From Myxococcales bacterium (lineage in GTDB: Bacteria > Myxococcota_A > Polyangia > Nannocystales > Nannocystaceae), in NCBI GenBank assembly GCA_020633335.1, contig JACKDU010000003.1, forward strand, positions 372,001-436,000: a stretch of 64,000 nucleotides of DNA, read 5' to 3'. The position numbers were made by a program, and so were the translations under genes. How positions within the stretch are numbered: the first letter of the stretch is position 1; each line of letters begins with the position of its first letter. This document shows positions 18,148-26,700 of the stretch, piece by piece. The notes beneath the pieces were generated by a model, which ran no database searches, had not been told where the DNA came from, and saw nothing but the letters and a program-made list of their open reading frames with translations.

Positions 18148-19629
18148 ATCTTCGCCGCCCGGCCGCCAGGAGGGCGCGGTGAGGCGCCGCCGCCCGTCGT
18201 CGCTGAGGCGGACGTCGGGCGCGTCCAGGTCCTGGCGATCCCAGAGCTGGCAGGTCACCTGCTTGTGCTTGGTGTCGAGCGCCTCGCAGTAGTTGGTGAA
18301 CTTGCAGCGGCGGATCGACGCGCCCTCACCCCGCCGGATCTTGAGGAACCAGTCGGGATCGGCGAGCGACTGCCGGGCGGCCGCGACGACGTCGGCCTCG
18401 CCGGCCGCGAGGATCGCCTCGGCCTGCTCGAACGAGTTAATCCCGCCGGCGGTGACGATCGGCGTGCTCCGGCCGTCTGCGCGGATCGCCGCCCGGATCC
18501 CGGCCGCGAGCCCGACGTTGCGGCCGAAGGGGCCGCGCGCGTCGCTGATCACCGTCGGCATGCACTCGTAGCCCGAGCGCCCGGTGTAGGGGTAGACGGC
18601 GGCGCCGATCGCCGGCTGGCGGGCGTCGTCGAATTTGCCGCCCTTGGAGATCGAGATGAAGTCGATCCCCGCGGCCGCGAGCGCGCGCGCCTGGGCGATC
18701 GCGTCCTCGGGCGTCGACCCGCCCTCGATCACCTCGTCGCCGAGCATCCGGCAGCCGATCGCGAGCGCCGGCGAGACCCGGCCGCGGACGGCGGCGAGGA
18801 CCTCGAGGGGGAGGCGGAGGCGACCCTCGAGCGAGCCGCCGTAGCCGTCGCTGCGATGGTTCGTCCGCGAGAGGAAGGACGCCATCGTGTAGGCGTGGGC
18901 GTAGTGGAGCTCGACGCCGTCGAAGCCGGCGGCCTCGGCCCGCGCGGCCGCGTCGGCGAAGAGGCCGGGGAGCACCTCGGGGAGCGCGCGGATCTGCGGG
19001 CGGTCGAGATCGCCGACCTCCTCGCGGTAGCCGAAGCGGAGGTCGCGGAGCTCGCGGGGGGCCAGCACCGCCTCGAGGAGCGCGTCGTCGCCGGCCACCA
19101 GCGCCTCGCGGATCGCCGCCTCGTCGGCCTCGATCCAGGCGTCGTCGCCGGTCGCCGCCGCCAGCCGGGCGCGGTGCTCGGGGCCGAGCGCGAGGAAGCG
19201 GCGGAGGAAGGCCTCGGGCGCCGGCCGCCGCTTGAGCGCGAGGAAGTCGATGAGCTGGATGAGGAGCCGGGTCTCACCCTGGCTGGCCTCTCGGACAGCT
19301 TCGCTGAGGCGCCGCAGGCCGGAGATGAAGCGGTCGTCGCCGATCCGCAGGAGCGGGCCCGAGGGGATGTCGCGGATCCCGGTGGCCTCGACGACGATCG
19401 CCCCGGGACGCCCCTCGGCGAAGCGGCGGTACCAGGCGATCACGTCGTCGCTGACCTCGCCGTCGGGGGTCGCCCGCCAGGGGACCATCGCCGGCACCCA
19501 GGTGCGGGTGGCGAGGCGGACCGGCCCGAGGGCGACCGGCGAGAACCAGCGGCTGCGGGCGGCCTCGTCCGCGCTCGGCCAGCGGGTGGCGGCGATCGGG
19601 TGGCGGATCCTCTCCGGCGGCGTCCACAT
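18145..19629 (-). CDS. Old-yellow-enzyme family NADH:flavin oxidoreductase
   Basis: 494 residues from ATG 19629; GTG 19656 would add nine residues. It is a TIM-barrel FMN enzyme. Family motifs seen are WVPAMVPWRATPDGEVSDDVIAWY near the N-terminus, GFDGVELHYAHAYTMASFLS, the hallmark NHRSDGYGGSLEGRLRLPLE, and late barrel strands (PIVTAGGINSFEQAE, ADVVAAARQSLADPDW). A C-terminal CKFTNYCEALD...C cluster resembles the Cys region of FeS-containing relatives such as 2,4-dienoyl-CoA reductase, but the spacing is not canonical. It probably reduces an activated alkene using NAD(P)H; the substrate is unknown. Confidence 0.87.
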   Translation of the reverse strand: MWTPPERIRHPIAATRWPSADEAARSRWFSPVALGPVRLATRTWVPAMVPWRATPDGEVSDDVIAWYRRFAEGRPGAIVVEATGIRDIPSGPLLRIGDDRFISGLRRLSEAVREASQGETRLLIQLIDFLALKRRPAPEAFLRRFLALGPEHRARLAAATGDDAWIEADEAAIREALVAGDDALLEAVLAPRELRDLRFGYREEVGDLDRPQIRALPEVLPGLFADAAARAEAAGFDGVELHYAHAYTMASFLSRTNHRSDGYGGSLEGRLRLPLEVLAAVRGRVSPALAIGCRMLGDEVIEGGSTPEDAIAQARALAAAGIDFISISKGGKFDDARQPAIGAAVYPYTGRSGYECMPTVISDARGPFGRNVGLAAGIRAAIRADGRSTPIVTAGGINSFEQAEAILAAGEADVVAAARQSLADPDWFLKIRRGEGASIRRCKFTNYCEALDTKHKQVTCQLWDRQDLDAPDVRLSDDGRRRLTAPSWRPGGED

Positions 19630-19704
19630 CGGCGTGCTCGCTCTCGTCCCTAACACCGATCGCCGGCCCTGACGAGGAGGACCTCCACAGCCGATCTGCG
19701 GGCG

Positions 19705-19733
19705 TTGATCGAAATCGCGCGATCGCCGATGCT
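19705..19733 (+). promoter_or_regulatory. Promoter TTGATC-N17-GATGCT, leaderless spacing
   Basis: TTGATC (19705-19710) and GATGCT (19728-19733) are 17 bases apart, and the latter ends six bases before the ATG at 19740. The same -35 sequence, 17-base spacer and six-base gap occur at the kinase operon near 41.5 kb. Confidence 0.6.
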
Positions 19734-19739
19734 CGGGCG

Positions 19740-20609
19740 ATGATCGCCCGCACCCGCACGATCTCCGCCTGGCTCGCGCTCGCCCCCCTGGTCGCCCTCG
19801 CCTGCGGCCAGGAGGAGGACGACGACGGGGCCACCAGCGTCCATCTCAGCGCGACCATGACCTGGACCGGCGGGACGACGTCCGGGGGCGGGAGCGAGGG
19901 CTCGAGCGGGAGCGAGGGCTCGACCGGCGCGACCGAGGGCTCGACGGGCGCGGCCTCGGCGAGCGCCGGCACGACCTCGACGACGAGCGCGAGCACCAGC
20001 GACGGCACCGCGACGACGACGACGACCACGACCACGACCACGACCTCCACCTCCACCACCGGCGATCCCCCGCAGGGCCTCTGCGAGCCCGCCGGCAACA
20101 TCATCGAGAACGGCTCGCTCGACGGCGGGATGGCCGGTGACGCGCCGGCCGGGTGGGAGGTCCGGACCCCGGGGCAGGTCGGCGCCTGCGAAGGATCGGG
20201 CCCCCACATGTGGGCGTCGGATCCGGCGCCCGGCTGCGGCGGCGGGGCGATCACGATCGACGCCAACGACATCTGGGACTGCTACGCGGTCCAGACGGTC
20301 TCGCCCTACAACAGCATCGAGGGAGGCGCGACCTACATCATCCGGGCGACCGTGCGCGCCCAGGGCAACGCGGTCAACCCGGCGGCGTGGTTCGTCGTCG
20401 GCGCCCAGTGGCTCGACCAGAACGACGCCTTCTTCGGCGACGAGAAGAACCCCAAGACCAACGACGCCTCGGAGAACGACTTCGACTGGAAGGTCCTCGA
20501 GTGGGAGCTGGTCGCCCCCGACAACGCCCGCCGGATCCTGGTGTGGATGACCGCCCACTACCCGGGGCAGGTCGAGTACGACCACGTCGCGGTGATCAAG
20601 AAGGGCTAG
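19740..20609 (+). CDS. Lipoprotein with poly-Thr linker and carbohydrate-binding-like domain
   Basis: 289 residues. The signal peptide ends in PLVALAC. The linker of about 85 residues is Ser/Thr/Gly/Ala-rich and includes 11 consecutive Thr encoded by ACG/ACC repeats. The C-terminal domain of about 170 residues begins NIIENGSLDGGMAGDAPAGW and has the N-G-S-L-D...P-x-G-W opening typical of beta-sandwich carbohydrate-binding modules. It ends with RRILVWMTAHYPGQVEYDHV. Such domains bind polysaccharide, but the identification is by pattern only. The start is supported by the promoter above. It converges with a TetR gene nine bases away. Confidence 0.78.
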   Translation: MIARTRTISAWLALAPLVALACGQEEDDDGATSVHLSATMTWTGGTTSGGGSEGSSGSEGSTGATEGSTGAASASAGTTSTTSASTSDGTATTTTTTTTTTTSTSTTGDPPQGLCEPAGNIIENGSLDGGMAGDAPAGWEVRTPGQVGACEGSGPHMWASDPAPGCGGGAITIDANDIWDCYAVQTVSPYNSIEGGATYIIRATVRAQGNAVNPAAWFVVGAQWLDQNDAFFGDEKNPKTNDASENDFDWKVLEWELVAPDNARRILVWMTAHYPGQVEYDHVAVIKKG

Positions 20610-20618
20610 CCGCGCCGC

Positions 20619-21251
20619 TCAGCCGAGGCGGGCCTCGACGTAGAGGCGGACCATCACCTTGCACTCCTCGAGCTGGCGGCGGGCCATCGGCGTGTCGCGG
20701 CGGTCGGCGAGGACGAGGAAGCTGGTGACGACGTCGACGATCGTCGTGGCGACGAGCTTGCGGGTGCGCGCGTCGCTGCCCGGGAAGTAGGCGGCGAGGA
20801 GGGTGGTGGTGCGGGCGGCGAGCTGGCGCTGCATCGCCTCCTCCTCGGCGATGAGCTCGCCGAGGTAGGTGAGGTTGCGGTTGGCCGCGCGGATCGCCGG
20901 GTCGCTGCGCTGGAGGAGGACGTAGGCGTCGATCGCCGTGTCGAGGAGCGCCGCCAGGGGCACGCTCGCGGCCCCTGACTCGGCGGCCTCGGCCGGCCGG
21001 AGGACGAGGTCGAGGACCTCGCGCGCGCGCCGGTTCGAGCGGGCCATCACGGCCGCGAAGATCGCCCGCTTGTCCTCGAAGAAGTGGTAGACGCTGCCGA
21101 TCGGCGTGCCCGCGCGCTGGGCGATCGCCTCGACCGTGACGTTCGGGAAGTCGGCCTCGGCGAAGAGCTGGGCGGCCGCGTCGACGATCGACTCGAGGCG
21201 CTTGCGCGAGCGCTCCTGCTTGGGCGCGTGGCGGATGCCGGTCGGGGGCAC
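20619..21251 (-). CDS. TetR-family transcriptional regulator
   Basis: 210 residues from GTG 21251. The N-terminal helix-turn-helix is clear (RLESIVDAAAQLFAEADFPNVTVEAIAQRAGT, split across residues 18-49, then IGSVYHFFEDKRAIFAAVM). The C-terminal ligand domain is helical and not assignable. It is divergent from a cytochrome P450 gene, with a perfect 40-bp palindrome between them overlapping the P450 start. The usual inference is that this protein binds the palindrome and represses the P450, perhaps also itself. A TAGGCT hexamer lies ten bases before its start. Confidence 0.9.
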   Translation of the reverse strand: MPPTGIRHAPKQERSRKRLESIVDAAAQLFAEADFPNVTVEAIAQRAGTPIGSVYHFFEDKRAIFAAVMARSNRRAREVLDLVLRPAEAAESGAASVPLAALLDTAIDAYVLLQRSDPAIRAANRNLTYLGELIAEEEAMQRQLAARTTTLLAAYFPGSDARTRKLVATTIVDVVTSFLVLADRRDTPMARRQLEECKVMVRLYVEARLG

Positions 21252-21268
21252 GTGGAGCGCGAGCCTAC

Positions 21269-21297
21269 TTGAATTAATTTGAGGAGTGCCTCATGTT
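21269..21297 (+). promoter_or_regulatory. Putative P450 promoter TTGAAT-N17-CATGTT
   Basis: TTGAAT at 21269-21274 and CATGTT at 21292-21297 are 17 bases apart, ending nine bases before ATG 21307. The -10 lies within the left arm and centre of the palindrome, so a bound repressor would block polymerase. Confidence 0.4.
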
Positions 21298-21320
21298 TTC
21301 CGAAACATGAGGCACTCCTC
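21281..21320. promoter_or_regulatory. Perfect 40-bp palindrome, probable TetR operator
   Basis: Arms GAGGAGTGCCTCATGTTT (21281-21298) and AAACATGAGGCACTCCTC (21303-21320) are exact reverse complements around a TCCG centre. The right arm contains the P450 start codon at 21307. As DNA it is a strong candidate operator for the adjacent TetR protein. As RNA it would form an 18-bp stem capped by a UNCG-type tetraloop over the start codon. Confidence 0.75.
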
Positions 21321-22731
21321 GGATTTTTCCCCTCCACCCGCCTCGGCGAGCCCGCGCGCGGCCGCCCCGTCGCCCTCGACCTCCGCGCCCGCGCCCCGCG
21401 GCCCCCGCGGGCTCGACCTCTGGCGGACCCAGCTCCAGATCCAACGTGACCCCCTGCACGCGCTGGCGGCGGTCCACGAGCGCTGGGGCCCCCTCGTCCG
21501 CCTCGCCTTCGGGCCGCTGGTCTTCTGGCTGACGAACGACCCCGACGCGATCAAGCACGTGCTCGTCGACAACGCGAAGGCCTACCGCAAGAGCCGCAAC
21601 TACGACGGCCTCCGCCTCGCGCTCGGGCAGGGCCTGGTGACCAGCGAGGGCGCGCTCTGGCGCCGGCAGAGGCGGCTGGTCGCGCCCGCGTTCACGCCGG
21701 GATCGATCGTCCGCTACGTGCCCGACTTCGTGACCGCGGCCGAGGAGGCGGCCGAGCGCTGGGCGCAGGCCGGCGACGCGCGCACCGACGTCCACCACGA
21801 CATGATGGAGCTGACCTTCCGGATCGTCGGCCGGACCCTCTTCTCGGTCGAGCTCGGCGGCGACAGCGATCGGATCGGCCCGGCCTTCGAGGAGGTCATC
21901 CGCTTCGCCGAGGCGCGGGCGATGTCGCTGGTGCGGATCCCCGCGACCTGGCCGACGCCGGCGAACCGCCGCTTCGCGCGGGCGCTGGCCGAGCTCGACG
22001 GGCTCGTCGAGCGGATCGTCAGCGAGCGTCGGGCGCGGATCGAGCGGGGCGAGCCCGGGGGCCACGACCTCCTCGCCGCGCTCCTGGCCGCCCGCGACGA
22101 GGAGGGGCAGCCGATGGACACGCGGCAGCTCCGCGACGAGGTGCTCACGCTGATCGGCGCCGGCCACGAGACCACCGCGAACGCGCTCGCGTTCACCCTC
22201 TACCTCCTCTCACTCCACCCGGAGTGGGAGCGCAGGGTCGTCGACGAGCTCGCCTCGGTCCTCGGCGATCGCTCGCCGACGGCCGAGGAGCTCGCGCGCC
22301 TCCCGATCCTCGAGCGGGTGATCGAGGAGTCGATGCGCCTCCTCCCGCCGGTGTGGGGCTTCGAGCGGCAGGCGCTGGCGGACGACGTGGTCCTCGGCCA
22401 CCGGATCCGGCGCGGCGACGTCGTCGGCGTGAGCACCTGGGGGCTCCATCGCACCCCGCACCTCTGGGCCAACCCCGAGGGCTTCGACCCCGACCGCTTC
22501 CTGCCGGAGGCGAGGCGGGAGCGCCCGCGCCTCGCCTACCTCCCCTTCGGCGCGGGCCCCCGGATCTGCGTCGGCGCGGGCTTCGCGACGCTCGAGGCCA
22601 AGGCGATCCTCGCGGTGCTCCTCCGCCGCTTCCGCTTCGCGCTCGCCAGCGGCTACCGCCTCGTGCCCGAGCCGCTGGTCACGCTGCGGCCGAAGGGGGG
22701 CATCGCGATGGATCGCCGGGCGCGGAGCTAG
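21307..22731 (+). CDS. Cytochrome P450 monooxygenase
   Basis: 474 residues from ATG 21307; GTG 21286 is in frame but lies in the left palindrome arm. A Pro/Ala/Ser-rich N-terminal tail of about 35 residues precedes the fold. Signature elements are the I-helix LIGAGHETTANAL near 280-292, the K-helix E-x-x-R in EESMRL near 340, FDPDRFLPE, and the heme loop FGAGPRICVGAGF with axial Cys near 421. There is no signal peptide and no fused reductase. The E-class-like motifs resemble bacterial fatty-acid or carotenoid hydroxylases. A lycopene cyclase lies 4 kb downstream, so carotenoid modification is possible but unproven. Control by the divergent TetR protein is likely. Confidence 0.93.
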   Translation: MRHSSDFSPPPASASPRAAAPSPSTSAPAPRGPRGLDLWRTQLQIQRDPLHALAAVHERWGPLVRLAFGPLVFWLTNDPDAIKHVLVDNAKAYRKSRNYDGLRLALGQGLVTSEGALWRRQRRLVAPAFTPGSIVRYVPDFVTAAEEAAERWAQAGDARTDVHHDMMELTFRIVGRTLFSVELGGDSDRIGPAFEEVIRFAEARAMSLVRIPATWPTPANRRFARALAELDGLVERIVSERRARIERGEPGGHDLLAALLAARDEEGQPMDTRQLRDEVLTLIGAGHETTANALAFTLYLLSLHPEWERRVVDELASVLGDRSPTAEELARLPILERVIEESMRLLPPVWGFERQALADDVVLGHRIRRGDVVGVSTWGLHRTPHLWANPEGFDPDRFLPEARRERPRLAYLPFGAGPRICVGAGFATLEAKAILAVLLRRFRFALASGYRLVPEPLVTLRPKGGIAMDRRARS

Positions 22732-22853
22732 CCGCCCGCGCGCTCTCGGAGTCCTCGCCCGGCGGGCAATTTTTCGCGCCCGGGACGCCTTGTCGGCGCC
22801 GGCGCTTTGCTGCGATCCTCCGTGGCGTCGCCCGCGGGGCGAGGAAGGACACC

Positions 22854-23729
22854 ATGCGCTGGCTCGTCGGTCTCGATCTCCTGGACTACTCGAAGGGGGC
22901 GGTCCGCTTCGCCGCCTGGCTCCACCGCAACGCCGGGGCCGAGCGCTTCACCGGGATCCACGTCCTCGAGGCCCAGCCGCGCCGCCTCGGCCGCGCCGAT
23001 CAGACCGAGGACGAGCTCCGCGCCTGGGTGCTTGAGCTGGCGGCCAAGGCGGTCGACGAGCTCGGCGTCGGCGAGCACCTCGATGGCGTCAGCGTCGTCG
23101 AGGCCGATGACGCTGACGAGGGCCTCGAGCGGGCGCTCGAGATCAAGGGCGGCTCGGCGCTGATCGTCGGCCGCCGGGCGAAGATCGGCGAGGACCCCTT
23201 CATCCGCCTCGGCGCGGTCGCGCGTCGCCTGGTCCGCCGGCTGCCGGCGCCGCTCGCCGTGGTCCCGCCCGATCTCGATGACGATCTCCCGGAGGGGCCG
23301 ATCGTCCTCGCCACCGATCTCGGGCCGAGCTCCGAGCCGGCGCTCCTCTTCGCGCGCGAGCTGGCGGCCGCGGTCGGCCGCGAGATCCTGGTCGTCTACG
23401 CGGTCGCGGTCCACGGCGCCTTCGAGGCCTATGTCAGCGCGACCTCCTGGGATCGGGCCCACCTCGAGGCGGCCGAGAGCGCCCAGGCCGCGCTCACCGC
23501 GTGGCTCGAGCGTCACCGCCTGAGCGCGCGCTCGATCGTCGTCCAGGGGCCCGCCGGTCAGGCGATCCTCGGGGTCGCGGAGCGCGAGGGGGCGGCGATG
23601 ATCATCGCAGGCTCACGTCGGCTCTCGCTCGTCGATCGGATCTTCTCGTCGAGCGTGGGCGCCGAGCTGGCCGCCCTCGCGCCGATGCCCGTGATCATCG
23701 TCCCGCCCGAGCCGCCGCTCGAGTCGTGA
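22854..23729 (+). CDS. Universal stress protein with two Usp domains
   Basis: 291 residues from ATG 22854, with GAGGAAGGA upstream. Domain 1 (about 1-140) opens with MRWLVGLDLLDYSKGAVRFA and ends LPAPLAVVPPD; its nucleotide loop is degenerate (GRRAKIGEDPFIRLGAVA). Domain 2 (about 148-288) opens with GPIVLATDLGPSSEPALLFA and keeps the better loop GSRRLSLVDRIFSSSVG before MPVIIVPP. Tandem Usp proteins respond to stress, oxygen or energy status. The 120-bp gap upstream holds a G/C-rich hairpin followed by ATTTTT, possibly the P450 terminator. Confidence 0.9.
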   Translation: MRWLVGLDLLDYSKGAVRFAAWLHRNAGAERFTGIHVLEAQPRRLGRADQTEDELRAWVLELAAKAVDELGVGEHLDGVSVVEADDADEGLERALEIKGGSALIVGRRAKIGEDPFIRLGAVARRLVRRLPAPLAVVPPDLDDDLPEGPIVLATDLGPSSEPALLFARELAAAVGREILVVYAVAVHGAFEAYVSATSWDRAHLEAAESAQAALTAWLERHRLSARSIVVQGPAGQAILGVAEREGAAMIIAGSRRLSLVDRIFSSSVGAELAALAPMPVIIVPPEPPLES

Positions 23730-23736
23730 GGTCGCC

Positions 23737-23765
23737 TTGACGCGGCGCCGTCGGTCGACAAAGCT
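23737..23765 (+). promoter_or_regulatory. Promoter TTGACG-N17-AAAGCT for the hydrolase gene
   Basis: TTGACG (23737-23742) and AAAGCT (23760-23765) are 17 bases apart, ending nine bases before ATG 23775. The -10 is weak. Confidence 0.4.
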
Positions 23766-23774
23766 AGCCGCCTC

Positions 23775-24470
23775 ATGGCTCTCACCGGGAAGATGATCGA
23801 GATCCAGCGCCCCGACGGCGCTTCCCTGCCGGCCTACCTGGCGACCCCCGAGGGCGGCGAGCGCGCCCCGGGCGTCGTCGTCATCCAGGAGTGGTGGGGG
23901 CTCAACGACCAGATGAAGCGGACCGCGGATCGCCTGGCGGCCGCCGGCTACCGCGCGCTGGTCCCCGATCTCTACCGCGGCAAGGTGGCCAGCGCGGCCG
24001 ACGAGGCCAACCACCTCATGACCAACCTCGACTGGGCCGGCGCCTGCCACCAGGACCTGAGGGGCGCGGTCGCCTTCCTCAAGGAGGGGGGCGCGAAGGT
24101 CGGGGTCCTCGGCTTCTGCATGGGCGGCGCCCTGACGATCATGGCCGCGGTCCACGTCCCCGAGGTCGACGCCGCGGTCTGCTTCTACGGGATCCCGCCG
24201 GCCGACGCCGCGGACCCCGGGAAGATCGGCGCGCCCTTCATCGGCCACTTCGCGATCCACGACGACTGGTGCACGCCGGCGGCGGTCAACGGCCTCGAGG
24301 CGACCCTCAAGGCCGCCGGGGTCGAGCACACGCTCTACCGCTACGACGCCCACCACGCCTTCTTCAACGAGGCCCGCCCGGAGGTCTACGTCCCGGAGGC
24401 GGCCGAGCTCGCGTGGAAGCGCTCGCTCGACTTCCTCGGCCGGGTCCTCGGGGGCGAGAGCGCGGCCTAG
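23775..24470 (+). CDS. Dienelactone hydrolase family protein
   Basis: 231 residues, the full length of the family. It is a cytoplasmic alpha/beta hydrolase with nucleophile Cys in GFCMGGAL (about residue 115), an acid residue in HDDWCTPAA and the catalytic His in YDAHHAFFNEARP. GVVVIQEWWGLN near residue 35 is the family oxyanion region. Members hydrolyse dienelactones in aromatic degradation or have broader esterase roles; no ring-cleavage pathway is nearby, so the substrate is open. A phosphorylase gene follows after 21 bp, likely in the same transcript. Confidence 0.92.
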   Translation: MALTGKMIEIQRPDGASLPAYLATPEGGERAPGVVVIQEWWGLNDQMKRTADRLAAAGYRALVPDLYRGKVASAADEANHLMTNLDWAGACHQDLRGAVAFLKEGGAKVGVLGFCMGGALTIMAAVHVPEVDAAVCFYGIPPADAADPGKIGAPFIGHFAIHDDWCTPAAVNGLEATLKAAGVEHTLYRYDAHHAFFNEARPEVYVPEAAELAWKRSLDFLGRVLGGESAA

Positions 24471-24491
24471 GGGGCCGCGGGTCCGGAGCCG

Positions 24492-26645
24492 ATGGCAGCC
24501 CGCGCGCAGGGACGCCTCGCTGGCGCCGACGATCTCGAGGCGGCGATCGCCGCCCTCGAGCTCCGCCTGCCAGCGCCGCTGCGGCCGCTCGCGCGGGTCG
24601 CCCACAACTACCGCTGGTCGTGGTCCGACGACGGCGAGCGGCTCTTCGCGGCGATCGATCCCCACCGCTGGCACCTCGCCAAGCACAACCCGATCCGCCT
24701 GCTCTCGGAGGTCGCGCCGGCGCTCCTCGAGCGGGCGGCCGGCGAAGCGGCGATCGTCGCCCGCGCCCAGGCGCTCGCCGACGCCCTCGCGCGCGAGCTC
24801 GCCGACGCGCCGGCGCTGGTCGGCGGCGAGGGGACGATCGCCTTCTTCTGCGCCGAGGTCGGCCTCCACCGCTCGCTCCCGCTCTACTCCGGCGGCCTCG
24901 GGGTGCTCGCCGGCGATCTCCTCAAGGAGGCCTCGGATCGCCGGACGCCGATGATCGGCGTCAGCCTGATGTACCGCTCGGGCTACTTCCACCAGCGGGT
25001 CGATCGCAGCGGCTGGCAGCACGAGTACTGGATCGACGCCGACCCCGAGCGGAGCCCGGCGGTGCTGGTCAGCGGCGCCGACGGCCGGCCGCTGGTGGTG
25101 CCGGTGACGATCGGCGAGCGCGAGGTCCAGCTCCGGGTCTGGCGGGTCGACGTCGGCCGGGTGCCGCTCTTCCTCCTCGACGCCGAGGTCCCGGGCAACC
25201 CGCCGATCGACCGCTGGATCACCGCCCGCCTCTACGAGGGCAACCGGGCGATCCGCCTCGCCCAGTACGTCGCCCTCGGGATCGGCGGCGTCCGCCTCCT
25301 GCGGGCGATCGGCGTCGAGCCGGCGCGGATCCACCTCAACGAGGGGCACGCGGCCCTGGCCGCGCTCGAGCTCGCGGCCGATGAGGTCGCGGGCGGCCAG
25401 AGCTTCGCCGAGGCCGCCCGCGCGGTCGCCCCGCGCCTCTGCTTCACCACCCACACGCCGGTGCCGGCGGGCAACGAGACCTACGCGCCCGGCGAGCTCC
25501 TCGAGGCCCTCGGCGATCTCCCCGCGCGCCTCGGCCTCGAGCCCCAGGAGCTCCTCGACCTCGGGCGCCTGCGCCCCGGCGACGCCCTCTCGCCGGCCGG
25601 GATGACGCCGCTGGCGATCCGCCTGAGCGGCGCGGTCAACGGGGTCTCGCGCCGCCACGGCGAGGTCGCAAGGGCGATGTGGCAGCCGCTCTTCCCCGGG
25701 CGGCGGGCCGACGAGGTGCCGATCGACCACGTCACCAACGGGGTCCACCACCCGACGTGGATCGCCGCGAGCTTCCGCGCGCTCTTCGATCGCCACCTCG
25801 GCCGGGCCTGGCGCGAGCGCCCCGACGATCCCGCGAGCTGGGCCGCGGTCGACGCGATCCCCGACGGCGAGCTCTGGGCCGCCCGCTGCGCCGCCCGCAC
25901 CTGTCTCATCGACTATGTCCGGGAGCGCAGCGTCACCGATCGCCTGCGCCGCGGCGAGGCGCTCGACTACGTCCAGGCCGCCGAGCGCACCCTCGATCAC
26001 GAGGTCCTCACCGTCGGCTTCGCCCGCCGCCTCGCGTCCTACAAGCGGATGCGCCTCCTGATCCACGACCCGCGGCGGGCGCTCGCGCTCCTCCGCGGCC
26101 CGCGGCCGATCCAGCTCCTCCTCGCCGGCAAGGCCCACCCCCTCGACGAGGGCGCCAAGGGGATCGTCCAGACCCTCTTCGCGCTCAAGCAGGCCGAGGC
26201 GGTCGCCGGTCGGGTGGTCTTCCTCGAGGACTACAACCTCTCGATCGCCGGCTCCATGGTCGGCGGCGCCGATCTCTGGATCAACCTGCCGATCCCGCCG
26301 CAGGAGGCGAGCGGCACCAGCGGGATGAAGTCGGCGCTGAGCGGCGGCCTCCAGCTCAGCGTCGCCGACGGCTGGTGGGCGGAGGCCCACGACGGCGACA
26401 ACGGCTGGGCGATCGCGGCCGACGAGGAGGCGGATCCCGAGGCCCGCGACGCCCGCGACGCGGCCGCGCTCTACGATCTCCTCGAGCGCGAGGTCGTCCC
26501 CGCCTTCTACGAGCGCGACGCCGACGGCCTCCCGCAGCGCTGGCTGGCGATGATGCGGGCGTCGATCAAGTCGATCGCCCCGCGCTACTCGGCGACCCGG
26601 ATGCTCGCCGAGTACCGGGCGCGGATCTACCGCGTCGGCGGCTGA
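24492..26645 (+). CDS. glgP: Alpha-glucan (glycogen) phosphorylase
   Basis: 717 residues, the short alpha-glucan phosphorylase subfamily. It removes glucose-1-phosphate from glycogen or maltodextrin ends using pyridoxal phosphate. Motifs seen are AHNYRWSWSDDGERLF near the start, YSGGLGVLAGDLLKEASD, HLNEGHAALAALE, CFTTHTPVPAGNETY, NGVHHPTWIA, and the cofactor region EASGTSGMKSALSG with the PLP Lys near residue 612. It probably serves glycogen turnover. No other glycogen gene is adjacent. It is placed between a dienelactone hydrolase and a lycopene cyclase without obvious pathway logic. Confidence 0.93.
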   Translation: MAARAQGRLAGADDLEAAIAALELRLPAPLRPLARVAHNYRWSWSDDGERLFAAIDPHRWHLAKHNPIRLLSEVAPALLERAAGEAAIVARAQALADALARELADAPALVGGEGTIAFFCAEVGLHRSLPLYSGGLGVLAGDLLKEASDRRTPMIGVSLMYRSGYFHQRVDRSGWQHEYWIDADPERSPAVLVSGADGRPLVVPVTIGEREVQLRVWRVDVGRVPLFLLDAEVPGNPPIDRWITARLYEGNRAIRLAQYVALGIGGVRLLRAIGVEPARIHLNEGHAALAALELAADEVAGGQSFAEAARAVAPRLCFTTHTPVPAGNETYAPGELLEALGDLPARLGLEPQELLDLGRLRPGDALSPAGMTPLAIRLSGAVNGVSRRHGEVARAMWQPLFPGRRADEVPIDHVTNGVHHPTWIAASFRALFDRHLGRAWRERPDDPASWAAVDAIPDGELWAARCAARTCLIDYVRERSVTDRLRRGEALDYVQAAERTLDHEVLTVGFARRLASYKRMRLLIHDPRRALALLRGPRPIQLLLAGKAHPLDEGAKGIVQTLFALKQAEAVAGRVVFLEDYNLSIAGSMVGGADLWINLPIPPQEASGTSGMKSALSGGLQLSVADGWWAEAHDGDNGWAIAADEEADPEARDARDAAALYDLLEREVVPAFYERDADGLPQRWLAMMRASIKSIAPRYSATRMLAEYRARIYRVGG

Positions 26646-26686
26646 GGCCGCGGCTCCCCGCCCTGTCCGCCGGCGCGCGCGGGCGC

Positions 26687-26692
26687 TACCCT
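26687..26692 (+). promoter_or_regulatory. -10 box TACCCT for the lycopene cyclase gene
   Basis: GCTACCCT context; the hexamer ends eight bases before the GTG at 26701, giving near-leaderless spacing. Confidence 0.4.
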
Positions 26693-26700
26693 CGCGGCCG

